NCBI GenBank assembly: GCA_016706255.1
Contig: JADJJZ010000003.1
Location: 62,001 to 126,000, forward strand
DNA from: Bacteroidota bacterium
GTDB lineage: Bacteria; Bacteroidota; Bacteroidia; Chitinophagales; BACL12
DNA: 64,000 bases
Direction of reading: 5' to 3'
Positions 17,038 to 25,572 of this stretch are shown here, piece by piece. The notes under the pieces were generated by a model. The model did no database searches and was not told where the DNA came from. It worked only from the letters and a program-made list of their open reading frames with translations. Made by a program: the position numbers and the translations under genes. Position 1 is the stretch's first letter. Each line of letters starts with the position of its first letter.

Positions 17038-17781
17038 ATGTCAGCCGTTCAACTCGACCTAAATAATATCCCGAAACATATCGCCATAATTATGGACGGT
17101 AACGGTCGTTGGGCAAAACAAAACGGCAAAGCCAGAATTTACGGCCATCACGCAGGTGTGGAAGCAGTGCGTAAAGTAGTGGAAACCTGCACCGAGCTTG
17201 GGGTTCAGCACCTTACTTTATATGCATTCAGCACCGAAAACTGGAAGCGCCCCGAGGCAGAAGTTAATGCCCTGATGGAATTGCTGGTACGCACCATCCG
17301 CAAAGAAACCCCGGAACTCAATAAAAATAATGTCCGCATTAGTATGATCGGCGATGGACATTCACTGCCGGAAGCCTGTATTCATGAGCTTGAAGAGGCA
17401 AAATCGATTACCGCAAATAACACAGGTTTAAATTTAATTTTGGCACTTAGCTACTCCGGTAGATGGGAAATTACACATGCCATCCGCCAGATTGCCGCAA
17501 AAGTGCAAACCGGCGTACTACATGCTGAAGATATTGATGAAAAAACCATCAGTAACCATATGAATACTGCCGGTATTCCTGACCCCGAATTATTAATCAG
17601 AACAAGCGGCGAATTTCGTCTCAGTAACTTTTTGCTGTGGCAAACCGCCTATACAGAATATTATTTTACAGAAACCCTATGGCCTGACTTCGATAAAAAT
17701 GAATTGGTCAAAGCGTTACTCGACTTTCAGAAACGCGAACGCAGGTTCGGAAAAACAACAGAACAAATTCAAGTAAAATGA
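17038..17781 (+). CDS. uppS: Isoprenyl transferase (undecaprenyl diphosphate synthase)
   Basis: This 247-residue cis-prenyltransferase makes the polyprenyl carrier for cell wall and polysaccharide synthesis from FPP and IPP. Motifs: HIAIIMDGNGRWAK (catalytic Asp), GHHAGVEAVRKVVE, LTLYAFSTENWKRP, and LIRTSGEFRLSNFLLWQ with downstream TLWPDF. Bacterial UppS usually has RTSGE.R.SNFLLWQ.AY.E, which matches exactly. The stop overlaps the bamA ATG (ATGA), indicating coupling of lipid-carrier synthesis and outer-membrane assembly genes. Confidence 0.97.
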   Translation: MSAVQLDLNNIPKHIAIIMDGNGRWAKQNGKARIYGHHAGVEAVRKVVETCTELGVQHLTLYAFSTENWKRPEAEVNALMELLVRTIRKETPELNKNNVRISMIGDGHSLPEACIHELEEAKSITANNTGLNLILALSYSGRWEITHAIRQIAAKVQTGVLHAEDIDEKTISNHMNTAGIPDPELLIRTSGEFRLSNFLLWQTAYTEYYFTETLWPDFDKNELVKALLDFQKRERRFGKTTEQIQVK

Positions 17782-20459
17782 AACAATTAGTGCGATTAAT
17801 TTTTTTGTGCGGATGGATGACTTTTTTTACTACGCTCGCTAATGCGCAGAATTTTGGAAAGGATTCAAATATTGTAGATTATGGCAATCCTAAAAAATAC
17901 ACCTTAGCAGCTACCGAAGTACGTGGAGTTAAATCCCCAAACATCGATATTAATAGTTTAATTGTAAGAACAGGATTAACACCGGGATTACAACTCACTG
18001 TTCCGGGTGAAGATTTTAGTATTGCAATAAAAAGCCTCTGGAAAATGCGTATGTTTTCAGAAATTGATATTGTAGTAGATAAAATTTTAGGTAATCAAAT
18101 TTGGCTGGGTATTGAAGTAACGGAATTACCAAAAATTACAGGATATTATTTTACAGGCACAACTAAATCGGAAGATGAAGATATGCGCCCATTACTTGAA
18201 ATTATTGGTAATGTTACACCATATGCTGATTTCACACAGGTGCATATCAATAATACCGTTCGCGATTATTATGCTGAAAAAGGATATCGCAACGCAGAAA
18301 TTGATGTTTATGCAAAAATAGATACAAGCAGATTTAACAGCGTTGTTGTTTACATCGATGTAATTAAAAATGCTAAAGTAAAAATTGATGAAATAGTATT
18401 ACATGGTAATAATTCGGTAAGCGACAGGAAGTTGTTGAAACAAATGAAGGATACCAGAATGCGCACGCAGTTTAATGTATTCTACAATAATCCTGAAGAC
18501 CCAATCACAAAAGCTGATTTTTCGCCAAAAGGTATTGTAAATATATTATCTTCTTTAAGTTATAATAATATTGCTGATTTTGTTTCTGAACGTGCTCAGG
18601 TGCGTATATTTAATTCTTCCAAATATGACCCCGATAAGGCTAAAGTAGATGCACAAAATATTGTAACTTATTACAAAGCTTTAGGTTATCGCGATGCGCA
18701 AATTAAAATGGATTCCGTTTACGATGTAAGCAGTCGTACTATCGGAATTAGTTATACTATAGATGAAGGCGGAATTTATTATTTCAGAAATATTATCTGG
18801 AAAGGAAATACCAAATTTAGTGACCACGAACTGGATTCTATTCTCTCCATAAAAAAAGGTAGTATTTATAATCAGTCGTATTTAAATCAGCGTTTGTCAT
18901 TCGATTTATCTAGTCCTGATATCACATCTAATTATATGGATGATGGTTATTTGTTTTTCAGAATTACACCTGTAGAAATTTGGGCACAAGATGATAGTAT
19001 CGATTTGGAGGTCAGAATTTTCGAAGGCCCTCAGGCAATTATCGATAAAATATTAATTCGCGGAAATACAAAAACCAGCGAACATGTAATCAGAAGAGAG
19101 TTAAGAACATTGCCGGGTCAAAAATTTAATCGTAATCTGGTAATTCGTTCGCAGCGTGAAATTATTGCATTGGGATTATTTGATGCAGAACAAATTGCAG
19201 TGAATCCAATTCCCCATCCTGAATCAGGAACAGTAGATATTGAATATACCGTTGTAGAAAAACCATCCGACCAGTTAGAATTATCTGCAGGTTACGGTGG
19301 CGCAGGATATGGTATTTTAGCCAGCGTAGGTATTGTATTAAATAACTGGAGCACAAAACAAATGTTTGAAAAACATGCGTGGCGTCCTTACCCTTCCGGC
19401 GATGGTCAAAAACTTTCGTTCCGTATCAATACTACAGGTCGTTTATACCAGGCATTTAATATTGGATTTGTTGAACCATGGTTCCTCGGTAAAAAACCGA
19501 ATTCATTTTCTGTTTCTTTAACCCGTACACAATTAGGTTACAATGTAAGCGGAACAACTTACGATGAAATTGAAGGAAGTTTTGCTGCTAATGGAGCGTC
19601 TGTAGGATACGGTATCCGATTAAAATGGCCGGATGATTATTTTACTTTATTAAGCTCAATTAATTATTATAATTATCAGTTAACAGACTATCCTTATTTT
19701 ATTGCTGAAAATGGTAGTTATAACAACTTTAGTATTAAAGAAACTTTAGCACGTAACTCCGTTGATGATCCGCAATTCCCTAAATCAGGATCAAGTATAT
19801 CGTTATCATTACAATTTACACCACCTTATTCTTCATTCAATAATAAAGACTACAGTGGTCTCGAATCAGAAGAGAAATTTAAATTCATTGAATATTATAA
19901 ATGGCGATTTAATGCAGAATATTTTACACCGGTTGGTGGCAAATTTGTATTGCGCACTTCAATGAAATTAGGTTGGCTGGGTTATTATAATTCTGAAATC
20001 GGACTTCCGCCATTTGAACGTTTCCAATTAGGTGGCGACGGATTATCAGGTGGATATACCAATACATTCGTAGGAACAGATGTAATTGCCTTAAGAGGTT
20101 ATGAAATATTTAACACGCCGGGAACATCGTCGGCAAGAACAGAAGCGATATTTAATAAGTATACCGTTGAATTGCGTTATCCAATTGTAAGTTCGCAAAC
20201 TGCAAATATTTATGCATTGGCTTTTGCTGAAGGTGGTAACCTGTATCCTGATATTGATGCATTTAATCCATTTGAGCTGAAACGCTCTGCGGGATTGGGT
20301 GTTAGAGCCTGGTTGCCAATGTTTGGATTACTCGGTGTAGATTATGGCATACGCTTTGACGATCAAATCCCGGGCGACCTTCAAGAAGCTGACGGATTTT
20401 TCGATTACATCACTAAAAATGGAAAATTCACAGTAATCTTAGGGTTTGAACCTGAATAA
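17778..20459 (+). CDS. bamA: Outer membrane protein assembly factor BamA
   Basis: This 893-residue Omp85 protein folds and inserts beta-barrel proteins into the outer membrane. A signal peptide (KQLVRLIFLCGWMTFFTTLANAQ) is followed by POTRA domains spanning about 40-500; the repeated IxxIxIxGNxxxx pattern is visible at KIDEIVLHGNNSVSDRKL, YFRNIIWKGNTKFSDHEL and IIDKILIRGNTKTSEHVI. The C-terminal barrel (about 500-893) includes FQLGGDGLSGG, the ALRGYE loop of the VRGF/Y type, and ends in FTVILGFEPE. Length is typical for Bacteroidota. It overlaps uppS by 4 nt and precedes two skp-like genes. Confidence 0.96.
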   Translation: MKQLVRLIFLCGWMTFFTTLANAQNFGKDSNIVDYGNPKKYTLAATEVRGVKSPNIDINSLIVRTGLTPGLQLTVPGEDFSIAIKSLWKMRMFSEIDIVVDKILGNQIWLGIEVTELPKITGYYFTGTTKSEDEDMRPLLEIIGNVTPYADFTQVHINNTVRDYYAEKGYRNAEIDVYAKIDTSRFNSVVVYIDVIKNAKVKIDEIVLHGNNSVSDRKLLKQMKDTRMRTQFNVFYNNPEDPITKADFSPKGIVNILSSLSYNNIADFVSERAQVRIFNSSKYDPDKAKVDAQNIVTYYKALGYRDAQIKMDSVYDVSSRTIGISYTIDEGGIYYFRNIIWKGNTKFSDHELDSILSIKKGSIYNQSYLNQRLSFDLSSPDITSNYMDDGYLFFRITPVEIWAQDDSIDLEVRIFEGPQAIIDKILIRGNTKTSEHVIRRELRTLPGQKFNRNLVIRSQREIIALGLFDAEQIAVNPIPHPESGTVDIEYTVVEKPSDQLELSAGYGGAGYGILASVGIVLNNWSTKQMFEKHAWRPYPSGDGQKLSFRINTTGRLYQAFNIGFVEPWFLGKKPNSFSVSLTRTQLGYNVSGTTYDEIEGSFAANGASVGYGIRLKWPDDYFTLLSSINYYNYQLTDYPYFIAENGSYNNFSIKETLARNSVDDPQFPKSGSSISLSLQFTPPYSSFNNKDYSGLESEEKFKFIEYYKWRFNAEYFTPVGGKFVLRTSMKLGWLGYYNSEIGLPPFERFQLGGDGLSGGYTNTFVGTDVIALRGYEIFNTPGTSSARTEAIFNKYTVELRYPIVSSQTANIYALAFAEGGNLYPDIDAFNPFELKRSAGLGVRAWLPMFGLLGVDYGIRFDDQIPGDLQEADGFFDYITKNGKFTVILGFEPE

Positions 20460-20477
20460 TTTAAAAAACTGCGTAAC

Positions 20478-21011
20478 ATGAAAAAAAGCTTACTGATTGC
20501 AATTGTAATAATTGCCACCGCTATTACCGCAAACGCTCAACGTTTTGCCTATGTAAACACGGATTATATTCTCGAAAATATCCCTGAATATAAAGCCGCT
20601 CAGGAACAAATTGATAAAATTACTGCTGAGTGGAGAACCGAAGCCGATAAAAAACAAAAGGAAATTGATGAACTCTATCGCAATTTCCAAAACGAACAAT
20701 ATTTATTAACCGAAGAACAGAAAAAAGCCAAAATTGCTGAAATAGAAGCTAAAGAAAAAGCAATGAAGGAATACCAAAAGGCGAAATTCGGTTATGAAGG
20801 CGAATTATTTAAAAAACGCCAGGAATTAGTGAAACCTATTCAGGATAAAGTTTATGAGGCTATTGAAAAATATGCTAAAGAACGCGGATACGATTTTATT
20901 TTCGACAAATCGAGCAGCACCACAATATTATTCGCAAATCCTGAAAATGATAAAAGCGATGAAATTATTAAACGTTTAGGTTATACACCTAAAGCAGCCG
21001 GAAACAATTAA
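20478..21011 (+). CDS. OmpH/Skp family periplasmic chaperone
   Basis: This 177-residue protein has a signal peptide (KKSLLIAIVIIATAITANAQ), then RFAYVNTDYILENIPEYKAAQ, a long charged coiled coil (about 40-125, rich in K, E and Q), and a C-terminal return strand (RGYDFIFDKSSSTTILFANP). This is the Skp/OmpH architecture: a trimeric chaperone holding unfolded outer-membrane proteins in the periplasm. It is 18 nt downstream of bamA and is followed by a paralogue, so it almost certainly works with BamA. Confidence 0.93.
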   Translation: MKKSLLIAIVIIATAITANAQRFAYVNTDYILENIPEYKAAQEQIDKITAEWRTEADKKQKEIDELYRNFQNEQYLLTEEQKKAKIAEIEAKEKAMKEYQKAKFGYEGELFKKRQELVKPIQDKVYEAIEKYAKERGYDFIFDKSSSTTILFANPENDKSDEIIKRLGYTPKAAGNN

Positions 21012-21042
21012 TTTATTTTTGATTAAACCATATAGCATAACT

Positions 21043-21543
21043 ATGAAGATTAAAATTTTATTTATCAGCGCATTAATTTGTTTTACAGCCATTAGTGCAA
21101 ACGCTCAAAAAATCGGTTACCTGAATACCGATGAATTACTGTCGCAAATGAAACAGGTAAAACAGGCTGATTCCACACTCAATAAATATGCAGAAGAAAT
21201 GCAAAAGATTTATGCTGCTTATGTTATGGAATACCAATCGAAATTGGCCGATTACCAAAACAATGCTGCTACCTGGAGTGAAGTTAAACGCGAATCAGTA
21301 GAAACAGATTTAGGCAATTTACAAATTCGTATCAGCGACTTTGAGAAAAAATCAAATGAAGACCTCGCAAAAAAGAAAGAGGAATTGTACAATCCGATTT
21401 TAGAGGATATCAAAGCAAAAATCAAACAGGTTGGTGAGGAAAATAAATTTACCACCATACTCGACGGCTCCGCAATGTTATACACCGGTGCCGATGCGGT
21501 TGATATTATGCCAATGATGAAAAAGAAATTGGGCATCCAATAA
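21043..21543 (+). CDS. OmpH/Skp family periplasmic chaperone, second copy
   Basis: The frame opens at TTG 21019, but ATG 21043 starts a clean signal peptide (KIKILFISALICFTAISANAQ), giving 166 residues. The mature protein begins KIGYLNTDELLSQMKQVKQA, has a coiled-coil arm (about 40-110), and ends with a hydrophobic return strand (KFTTILDGSAMLYTGADAVD). It is a diverged tandem duplicate of the preceding gene, an arrangement common in Bacteroidota. It is the last gene before a strong terminator. Confidence 0.92.
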   Translation: MKIKILFISALICFTAISANAQKIGYLNTDELLSQMKQVKQADSTLNKYAEEMQKIYAAYVMEYQSKLADYQNNAATWSEVKRESVETDLGNLQIRISDFEKKSNEDLAKKKEELYNPILEDIKAKIKQVGEENKFTTILDGSAMLYTGADAVDIMPMMKKKLGIQ

Positions 21544-21567
21544 TATTAAACTAATTTTAAAATATAC

Positions 21568-21593
21568 AGGCGCCTCTCAAGGGCGCTTTTTTT
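21568..21593 (+). terminator. Rho-independent terminator after the bamA-ompH block
   Basis: GCGCC (21570-21574) pairs with GGCGC (21582-21586) across a 7-nt loop and is followed by seven T residues (21587-21593). It separates the bamA-ompH block from murI, whose -7 box starts 2 nt later. Confidence 0.8.
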
Positions 21594-21594
21594 A

Positions 21595-21602
21595 TACCTT
21601 TG
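21595..21602 (+). promoter_or_regulatory. TAnnTTTG box upstream of murI
   Basis: TACCTTTG begins 2 nt after the terminator T-tract and ends 8 nt before the ATG at 21611. It marks an independent promoter for murI packed against the terminator. Confidence 0.5.
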
Positions 21603-21610
21603 TTTTGTAC

Positions 21611-22438
21611 ATGACACAACAGCAATTTCCAATTGGCGTATTTGATTCAGGATATGGTGGGTTAACCGTCCTCAAAGAATTTGTGCGCAATATGCCGGAA
21701 TACGATTTTATTTATTTGGGAGATAATGCCCGTGCCCCATATGGAAATCGCTCGTTTGAAACGGTTTATGAATATACATTGGAATGTGTTGAGCAATTAT
21801 TTGCAAAAGGTTGCAGACTGGTAATACTCGCCTGCAACACAGCTTCTGCGAAAGCTTTAAGAACCATACAACAACACGACCTGCAGCGAATTGACGCGCA
21901 GCGAAGAGTATTAGGTGTCATCAGGCCAACTTCTGAAGTGGTTGGAAAATTAACCGAATCAAATACAGTGGGAATTTTTGCAACTTCTGGTACTGTTAAT
22001 TCGGGAAGTTATGTTTTGGAGATAGAAAAATTTTATCCAACCATTAAAGTAATTCAGGAAGCTTGTCCGATGTGGGTGCCCATGGTTGAATACAATGAAT
22101 TTGATAAACCAGGTGCCGATTATTTTATCAAACAACATATAGAACGTTTATTAAAAAAATCGGATGCAATTGATACCATTATTTTAGGATGTACACATTA
22201 TCCATTATTAATGCCTAAAATAAAACAGTATCTGCCGAATCATATTAAAGTAATTGCACAGGGAGAAATTGTTGCTGCAAGTTTAATGAATTATTTACAA
22301 CGCCATCCTGAAATGGATGCTAATTGCAGTAAAAACGGCAAGCTGGAATTTTATACTACAGATGCAGTTGAAACCTTTAACGAACACGCAGCCATTTTTT
22401 TTGGAAAGGAAGTGCAATCAAAACATTTACATTTGTAA
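21611..22438 (+). CDS. murI: Glutamate racemase
   Basis: This enzyme interconverts L- and D-glutamate for peptidoglycan. A TTG lies two codons upstream, but the ATG at 21611 is the natural start (275 residues). Motifs: IGVFDSGYGGLTVL, YLGDNARAPYG, the first catalytic cysteine C75 in LACNTASA, GTVNSGSY, and the second catalytic cysteine in ILGCTHYPLLMP. The family's two-cysteine mechanism is therefore intact. It has its own promoter and is convergent with the glycosyltransferase gene, with only 6 nt between stops. Confidence 0.96.
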   Translation: MTQQQFPIGVFDSGYGGLTVLKEFVRNMPEYDFIYLGDNARAPYGNRSFETVYEYTLECVEQLFAKGCRLVILACNTASAKALRTIQQHDLQRIDAQRRVLGVIRPTSEVVGKLTESNTVGIFATSGTVNSGSYVLEIEKFYPTIKVIQEACPMWVPMVEYNEFDKPGADYFIKQHIERLLKKSDAIDTIILGCTHYPLLMPKIKQYLPNHIKVIAQGEIVAASLMNYLQRHPEMDANCSKNGKLEFYTTDAVETFNEHAAIFFGKEVQSKHLHL

Positions 22439-22444
22439 ATTGAA

Positions 22445-23554
22445 TTAATTCTGATGCTGCCTGCTTCCTGAGGCCTTGTTAATTGCCTCGTCTAAAAATG
22501 GTTGAAACGCCATTTCATCCGATTCAATTAAAAATCCTGACCGGCTTGATAAATTTTGTAGTGCTGTTTCCAGATTAAATTTATCCTGCGTGCTGCCATA
22601 CACCATGTTTTTTTGATGTAATTCTTTAACCAAATATTCCTGCTCGGTTTGTCCGGGTGTTGGAATAAAAATACATTTTTTGTTCAGCAATGCAAGATCC
22701 ATCAAGGTGCTGTACCCACCACGTGAAATTATAATTTCCGATTGTGTAATTAATTGAAACAATGCTTCTCCGGGAAGGTGAGAAATTAATCGGATATTAT
22801 CGGCAATTTTTTCATCCTGTTCAATTTCAGAAATGCCGCGCACCAATATAAATTGTTGTTTAATATTTTTTGCCTGCTCAATTATTTTATCTTCAAAAAT
22901 AGTACGTTGCGGTTCCGGTCCTGAAATAATGGCCAGAATATTATTTGTAGCAGGAACAGTAATTTCGGGTTTTCTGAACCTAGTTAAAATACCAATAAAT
23001 CGTGCGTGTTTTGGAACCCGGTATTTATGTGAAAGGTCACCCGAAATATTATTTTCTGATGCCGTATCCGGTATCCAAACTGTGTTGAAATTGCGATGTT
23101 GCCACTGCAGCCATAAATAAACAAAAGGTTCGGCAATTCGAAATGCAGGAACTTTAACCATCATTTGATGGGTAATGATGATACTTTGCACGCTTGAATG
23201 ATAAATACCATAACGGTTATCTGAAATTATCAGGTCAATATGATATTGTTTTACCAAATCAGCTGTAATTCGGTGTTCTCGTCTGATTCCACGAAAAACT
23301 TTCCCAAGCTGACCAATAATTTTAATGATAAAACTGCCCTTTTTCTGATAATAGATGTTGTACGAAGGAATTTCAATTGCCGTTAATGTCGGAAACTCCT
23401 TTTTTAACAGTTCCAGCGAACGGCCCGAAGAAGCCATTAAAACGTGGTGACCGGCATCCTTACAAGCTTTAATGAGCGGAATACATCGAGTAGCATGGCC
23501 TAAACCCCAGTCCAGCGGCGCTATTAGTATGGTCAATTTTTTTTGTTCGGGCAA
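22445..23554 (-). CDS. Glycosyltransferase, MurG/GT28-like
   Basis: This 369-residue protein has a two-domain GT-B layout. The N-terminal ILIAPLDWGLGHATRCIPLI (glycine-rich acceptor loop) and the C-terminal IISRGGYSTLMDLALLNKKC with IPTPGQTEQEYLV (donor nucleotide site with Gln and Glu) resemble the MurG/GT28 C-terminal domain. It is not MurG itself: the GGTGGH motif is replaced by GLGHATR and no division or wall cluster surrounds it. A TDP- or UDP-sugar-dependent role on surface glycans or glycolipids is possible; the acceptor is unknown. Confidence 0.8.
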   Translation of the reverse strand: MPEQKKLTILIAPLDWGLGHATRCIPLIKACKDAGHHVLMASSGRSLELLKKEFPTLTAIEIPSYNIYYQKKGSFIIKIIGQLGKVFRGIRREHRITADLVKQYHIDLIISDNRYGIYHSSVQSIIITHQMMVKVPAFRIAEPFVYLWLQWQHRNFNTVWIPDTASENNISGDLSHKYRVPKHARFIGILTRFRKPEITVPATNNILAIISGPEPQRTIFEDKIIEQAKNIKQQFILVRGISEIEQDEKIADNIRLISHLPGEALFQLITQSEIIISRGGYSTLMDLALLNKKCIFIPTPGQTEQEYLVKELHQKNMVYGSTQDKFNLETALQNLSSRSGFLIESDEMAFQPFLDEAINKASGSRQHQN

Positions 23555-23627
23555 GGCAATTTGATTTGAAATACAGCGTTTTACTATCTAACTCTAAAAT
23601 ATTGCTTACATTTAGAGCCGCAAAGCT

Positions 23628-23798
23628 ATGAAAATCAGCAAAAAAATACTTCCTCTTCTCGCAATTGCAATGCTTTTGTTAGGATCTTGTGGCATTTTTA
23701 ATGGTGGAGGCAATTGTGATTGCCCTAAATTCGGCTCCAATACCGAACAAAATGATGATGCTGATACGGAAACAGCATCCGCTTCCAGTTTAGAATAA
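23628..23798 (+). CDS. Small lipoprotein with C-x-CPKF motif (56 aa)
   Basis: This is a short gene. The ATG at 23628 gives a basic start (KISKKILPLLAIAMLLLG), a lipobox LLGSC with the lipidated Cys at residue 21, then GIFNGGGNCDCPKFGS and an acidic, Ser/Thr-rich tail (EQNDDADTETASASSLE). Two extra cysteines in NCDCP could bind metal or form a disulfide. It lies between the divergent glycosyltransferase and ferritin genes, with a near-consensus box (TACATTTA) about 20 nt upstream. I recognise this only as a small Bacteroidota lipoprotein type; no function is assigned. Confidence 0.7.
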   Translation: MKISKKILPLLAIAMLLLGSCGIFNGGGNCDCPKFGSNTEQNDDADTETASASSLE

Positions 23799-23868
23799 TT
23801 ATAAATATTGTTTTTTTCGAACTACAATTGTGTGGTAATGTTTAACATTGCATACAAATTTTACATTT

Positions 23869-24390
23869 ATGCTTACGAAAAAAGTTGAAACCGCGTTAAA
23901 TAAACAGGTAGAAATGGAGGCATATGCTTCCAATTATTATTTATCAGCTGCATCATGGTGCGATTCTAAAGGATTAGAGGGATGTGCAGGCTTTTTATAC
24001 GGTCATGCCGATGAGGAAAGAATGCACATGATGAAATTGTTTACCTATATTAATGATGCAGGCGGACATGCACTTGCACCGAATATCAAACAACCTCCGT
24101 TAAAGTTTAAAAATTTAAAAGAATTGTTTGAATCCGTTTTGGAACATGAACTTGCTGTTACCAAATCGATAAATAATCTGGTAGATTTATGTATGGGCGA
24201 AAAAGACCATTCTTCTTACAACTTTTTACAATGGTATGTTGCCGAACAGCATGAAGAAGAAAAATTATTCAGAACAATTCTCGATAAAATTAATTTACTC
24301 GGACCCGACGATTCAAGAGGTTTATACTGGATCGACCGCGAACTGGCTTCCGCTAAACCAGCCGCTGCTGGTGGTGCTAAACCCGAATAA
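23869..24390 (+). CDS. Ferritin (non-heme, FtnA-like)
   Basis: The ATG at 23869 (rather than TTG 23848) gives 173 residues. With this start the ferroxidase residues fall at the same numbers as in E. coli FtnA: E17, Y24, E50, H53, E94 and Q127, so iron oxidation and storage in a 24-mer cage is well supported. The protein is a four-helix bundle with the HADEERMHMMKLFTYI helix and ends with an Ala/Gly-rich tail (AKPAAAGGAKPE) unlike the usual compact C terminus. It is followed by a strong hairpin terminator. Confidence 0.96.
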   Translation: MLTKKVETALNKQVEMEAYASNYYLSAASWCDSKGLEGCAGFLYGHADEERMHMMKLFTYINDAGGHALAPNIKQPPLKFKNLKELFESVLEHELAVTKSINNLVDLCMGEKDHSSYNFLQWYVAEQHEEEKLFRTILDKINLLGPDDSRGLYWIDRELASAKPAAAGGAKPE

Positions 24391-24411
24391 GCTAACTTTT
24401 TTATAAAGCTG

Positions 24412-24446
24412 AAAGCCGCAAAATACACCTGTGTTTTGCGGCTTTA
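24412..24446 (+). terminator. Hairpin terminator after ferritin gene
   Basis: AAAGCCGCAAAA (24412-24423) pairs with TTTTGCGGCTTT (24434-24445), and the inner TACA/TGTG extends the stem around a short CC-centred loop. The stem itself supplies the A/T flanks. Confidence 0.75.
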
Positions 24447-24478
24447 AATTGTCATTTAAATTGCCATTTATTTTGTCA

Positions 24479-24509
24479 TTTTGTGTATAGTCAGAATGTA
24501 GTACATTTG
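24479..24509 (+). promoter_or_regulatory. Full Bacteroidota promoter, leaderless
   Basis: TTTTG (24479-24483), an 18-nt spacer, and TACATTTG (24502-24509) match the -33/-7 consensus. The -7 box ends only 4 nt before the ATG at 24514, so the mRNA is expected to start at or very near the start codon. Confidence 0.65.
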
Positions 24510-24513
24510 CTGA

Positions 24514-25572
24514 ATGAGTACAGCACAGGTAAACTACCTCAATATTGGCTTAATGATAGTTTCTGCAATTGCAGCATTTATTTTGCCCTTCGAATTGTTT
24601 TTATTTTCTTACGCCGTATTAGGTCCGCTACATTATTTAACAGAAATTTCATGGCTGCATAAACGCCAGTATTTCAGCCCGAAAAAAAGAGATTATATTC
24701 CATTGGTAATCATTACGTTATTGATTGCCATACCTGCAATATTCAGTTATTTATATTCTAATTTAGGGCCAACCGACATGCAGGGCAACCTGATTTTGAC
24801 ACCGGGTTTAAGAAATTTCTTTAGTTTTTTATACAATGAAAACCCCGCAACGGCACTCATTTTTATGGGGTTTGCATTTGCCTTGGTAATGGTGCTGATT
24901 AAAGATACCATCAGTCGCATTGTATCATTTGTCATCATTTTTATAATTGCAATTTTATTGCGGTCCAACCATTTTGTTGATGTTTTATTTGCATTGTTTT
25001 TGCCTACGCTTATTCACGTATTTATTTTCACCGGTGCATTTATTCTTGTCGGCGCGTTAAAAAGTAAAAGTACATCAGGGTATTTATCCATTCTGGTATT
25101 TTTTGGATGTGCAGTAAGTTTTTTCCTGATTGCCCCCGGCGGCGCTAATTACCAAATAAGCGAGTATGCAAAAAACAGCTACGATGTTTCATTTTTTTCG
25201 CTCAATAAATCCATTTTTGAAACTTTCATGCACGTTGAAAATCCTTCAACCGATATGATATACAATTCATCGGCAGGAATTTTAATTACACGATTTATTG
25301 CCTACGCCTATACTTATCATTATTTAAACTGGTTCTCTAAAACATCTATTATAAAATGGCATGAAGTTCCGCGCATGTGGTTAGTTACCATTTTTGTTTT
25401 ATGGGTAACTGCTGTTGCACTATACCTGGTAAATTATGAAGTTGGATTAATGTGTTTGTATTTCCTGAGCTTCCTGCATGTAGTGCTGGAGTTCCCGTTA
25501 AACTTTCAATCGTTTAAACAAATTGGTGAACAGGTACGAGGTGGATTCAGACGAAAGGCTGCAAGCAGTTAG
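24514..25572 (+). CDS. Polytopic membrane protein, Brp/Blh-like in outline
   Basis: This 352-residue protein has about eight to nine hydrophobic segments and scattered conserved-looking histidines within or next to membrane segments: SYAVLGPLHYLTEISWLH (TM1-2), RSNHFVDVLFALFLPTLIHVF, TYHYLNWFSKTSIIKWHEVPR, and LSFLHVVLEFPLN near the end. Intramembrane His pairs recall the Brp/Blh beta-carotene dioxygenase family, but I cannot confirm this without a profile search. It has its own leaderless-type promoter. Its last 75 nt overlap, on the opposite strand, the 3' end of the SRPBCC gene. Confidence 0.7.
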   Translation: MSTAQVNYLNIGLMIVSAIAAFILPFELFLFSYAVLGPLHYLTEISWLHKRQYFSPKKRDYIPLVIITLLIAIPAIFSYLYSNLGPTDMQGNLILTPGLRNFFSFLYNENPATALIFMGFAFALVMVLIKDTISRIVSFVIIFIIAILLRSNHFVDVLFALFLPTLIHVFIFTGAFILVGALKSKSTSGYLSILVFFGCAVSFFLIAPGGANYQISEYAKNSYDVSFFSLNKSIFETFMHVENPSTDMIYNSSAGILITRFIAYAYTYHYLNWFSKTSIIKWHEVPRMWLVTIFVLWVTAVALYLVNYEVGLMCLYFLSFLHVVLEFPLNFQSFKQIGEQVRGGFRRKAASS

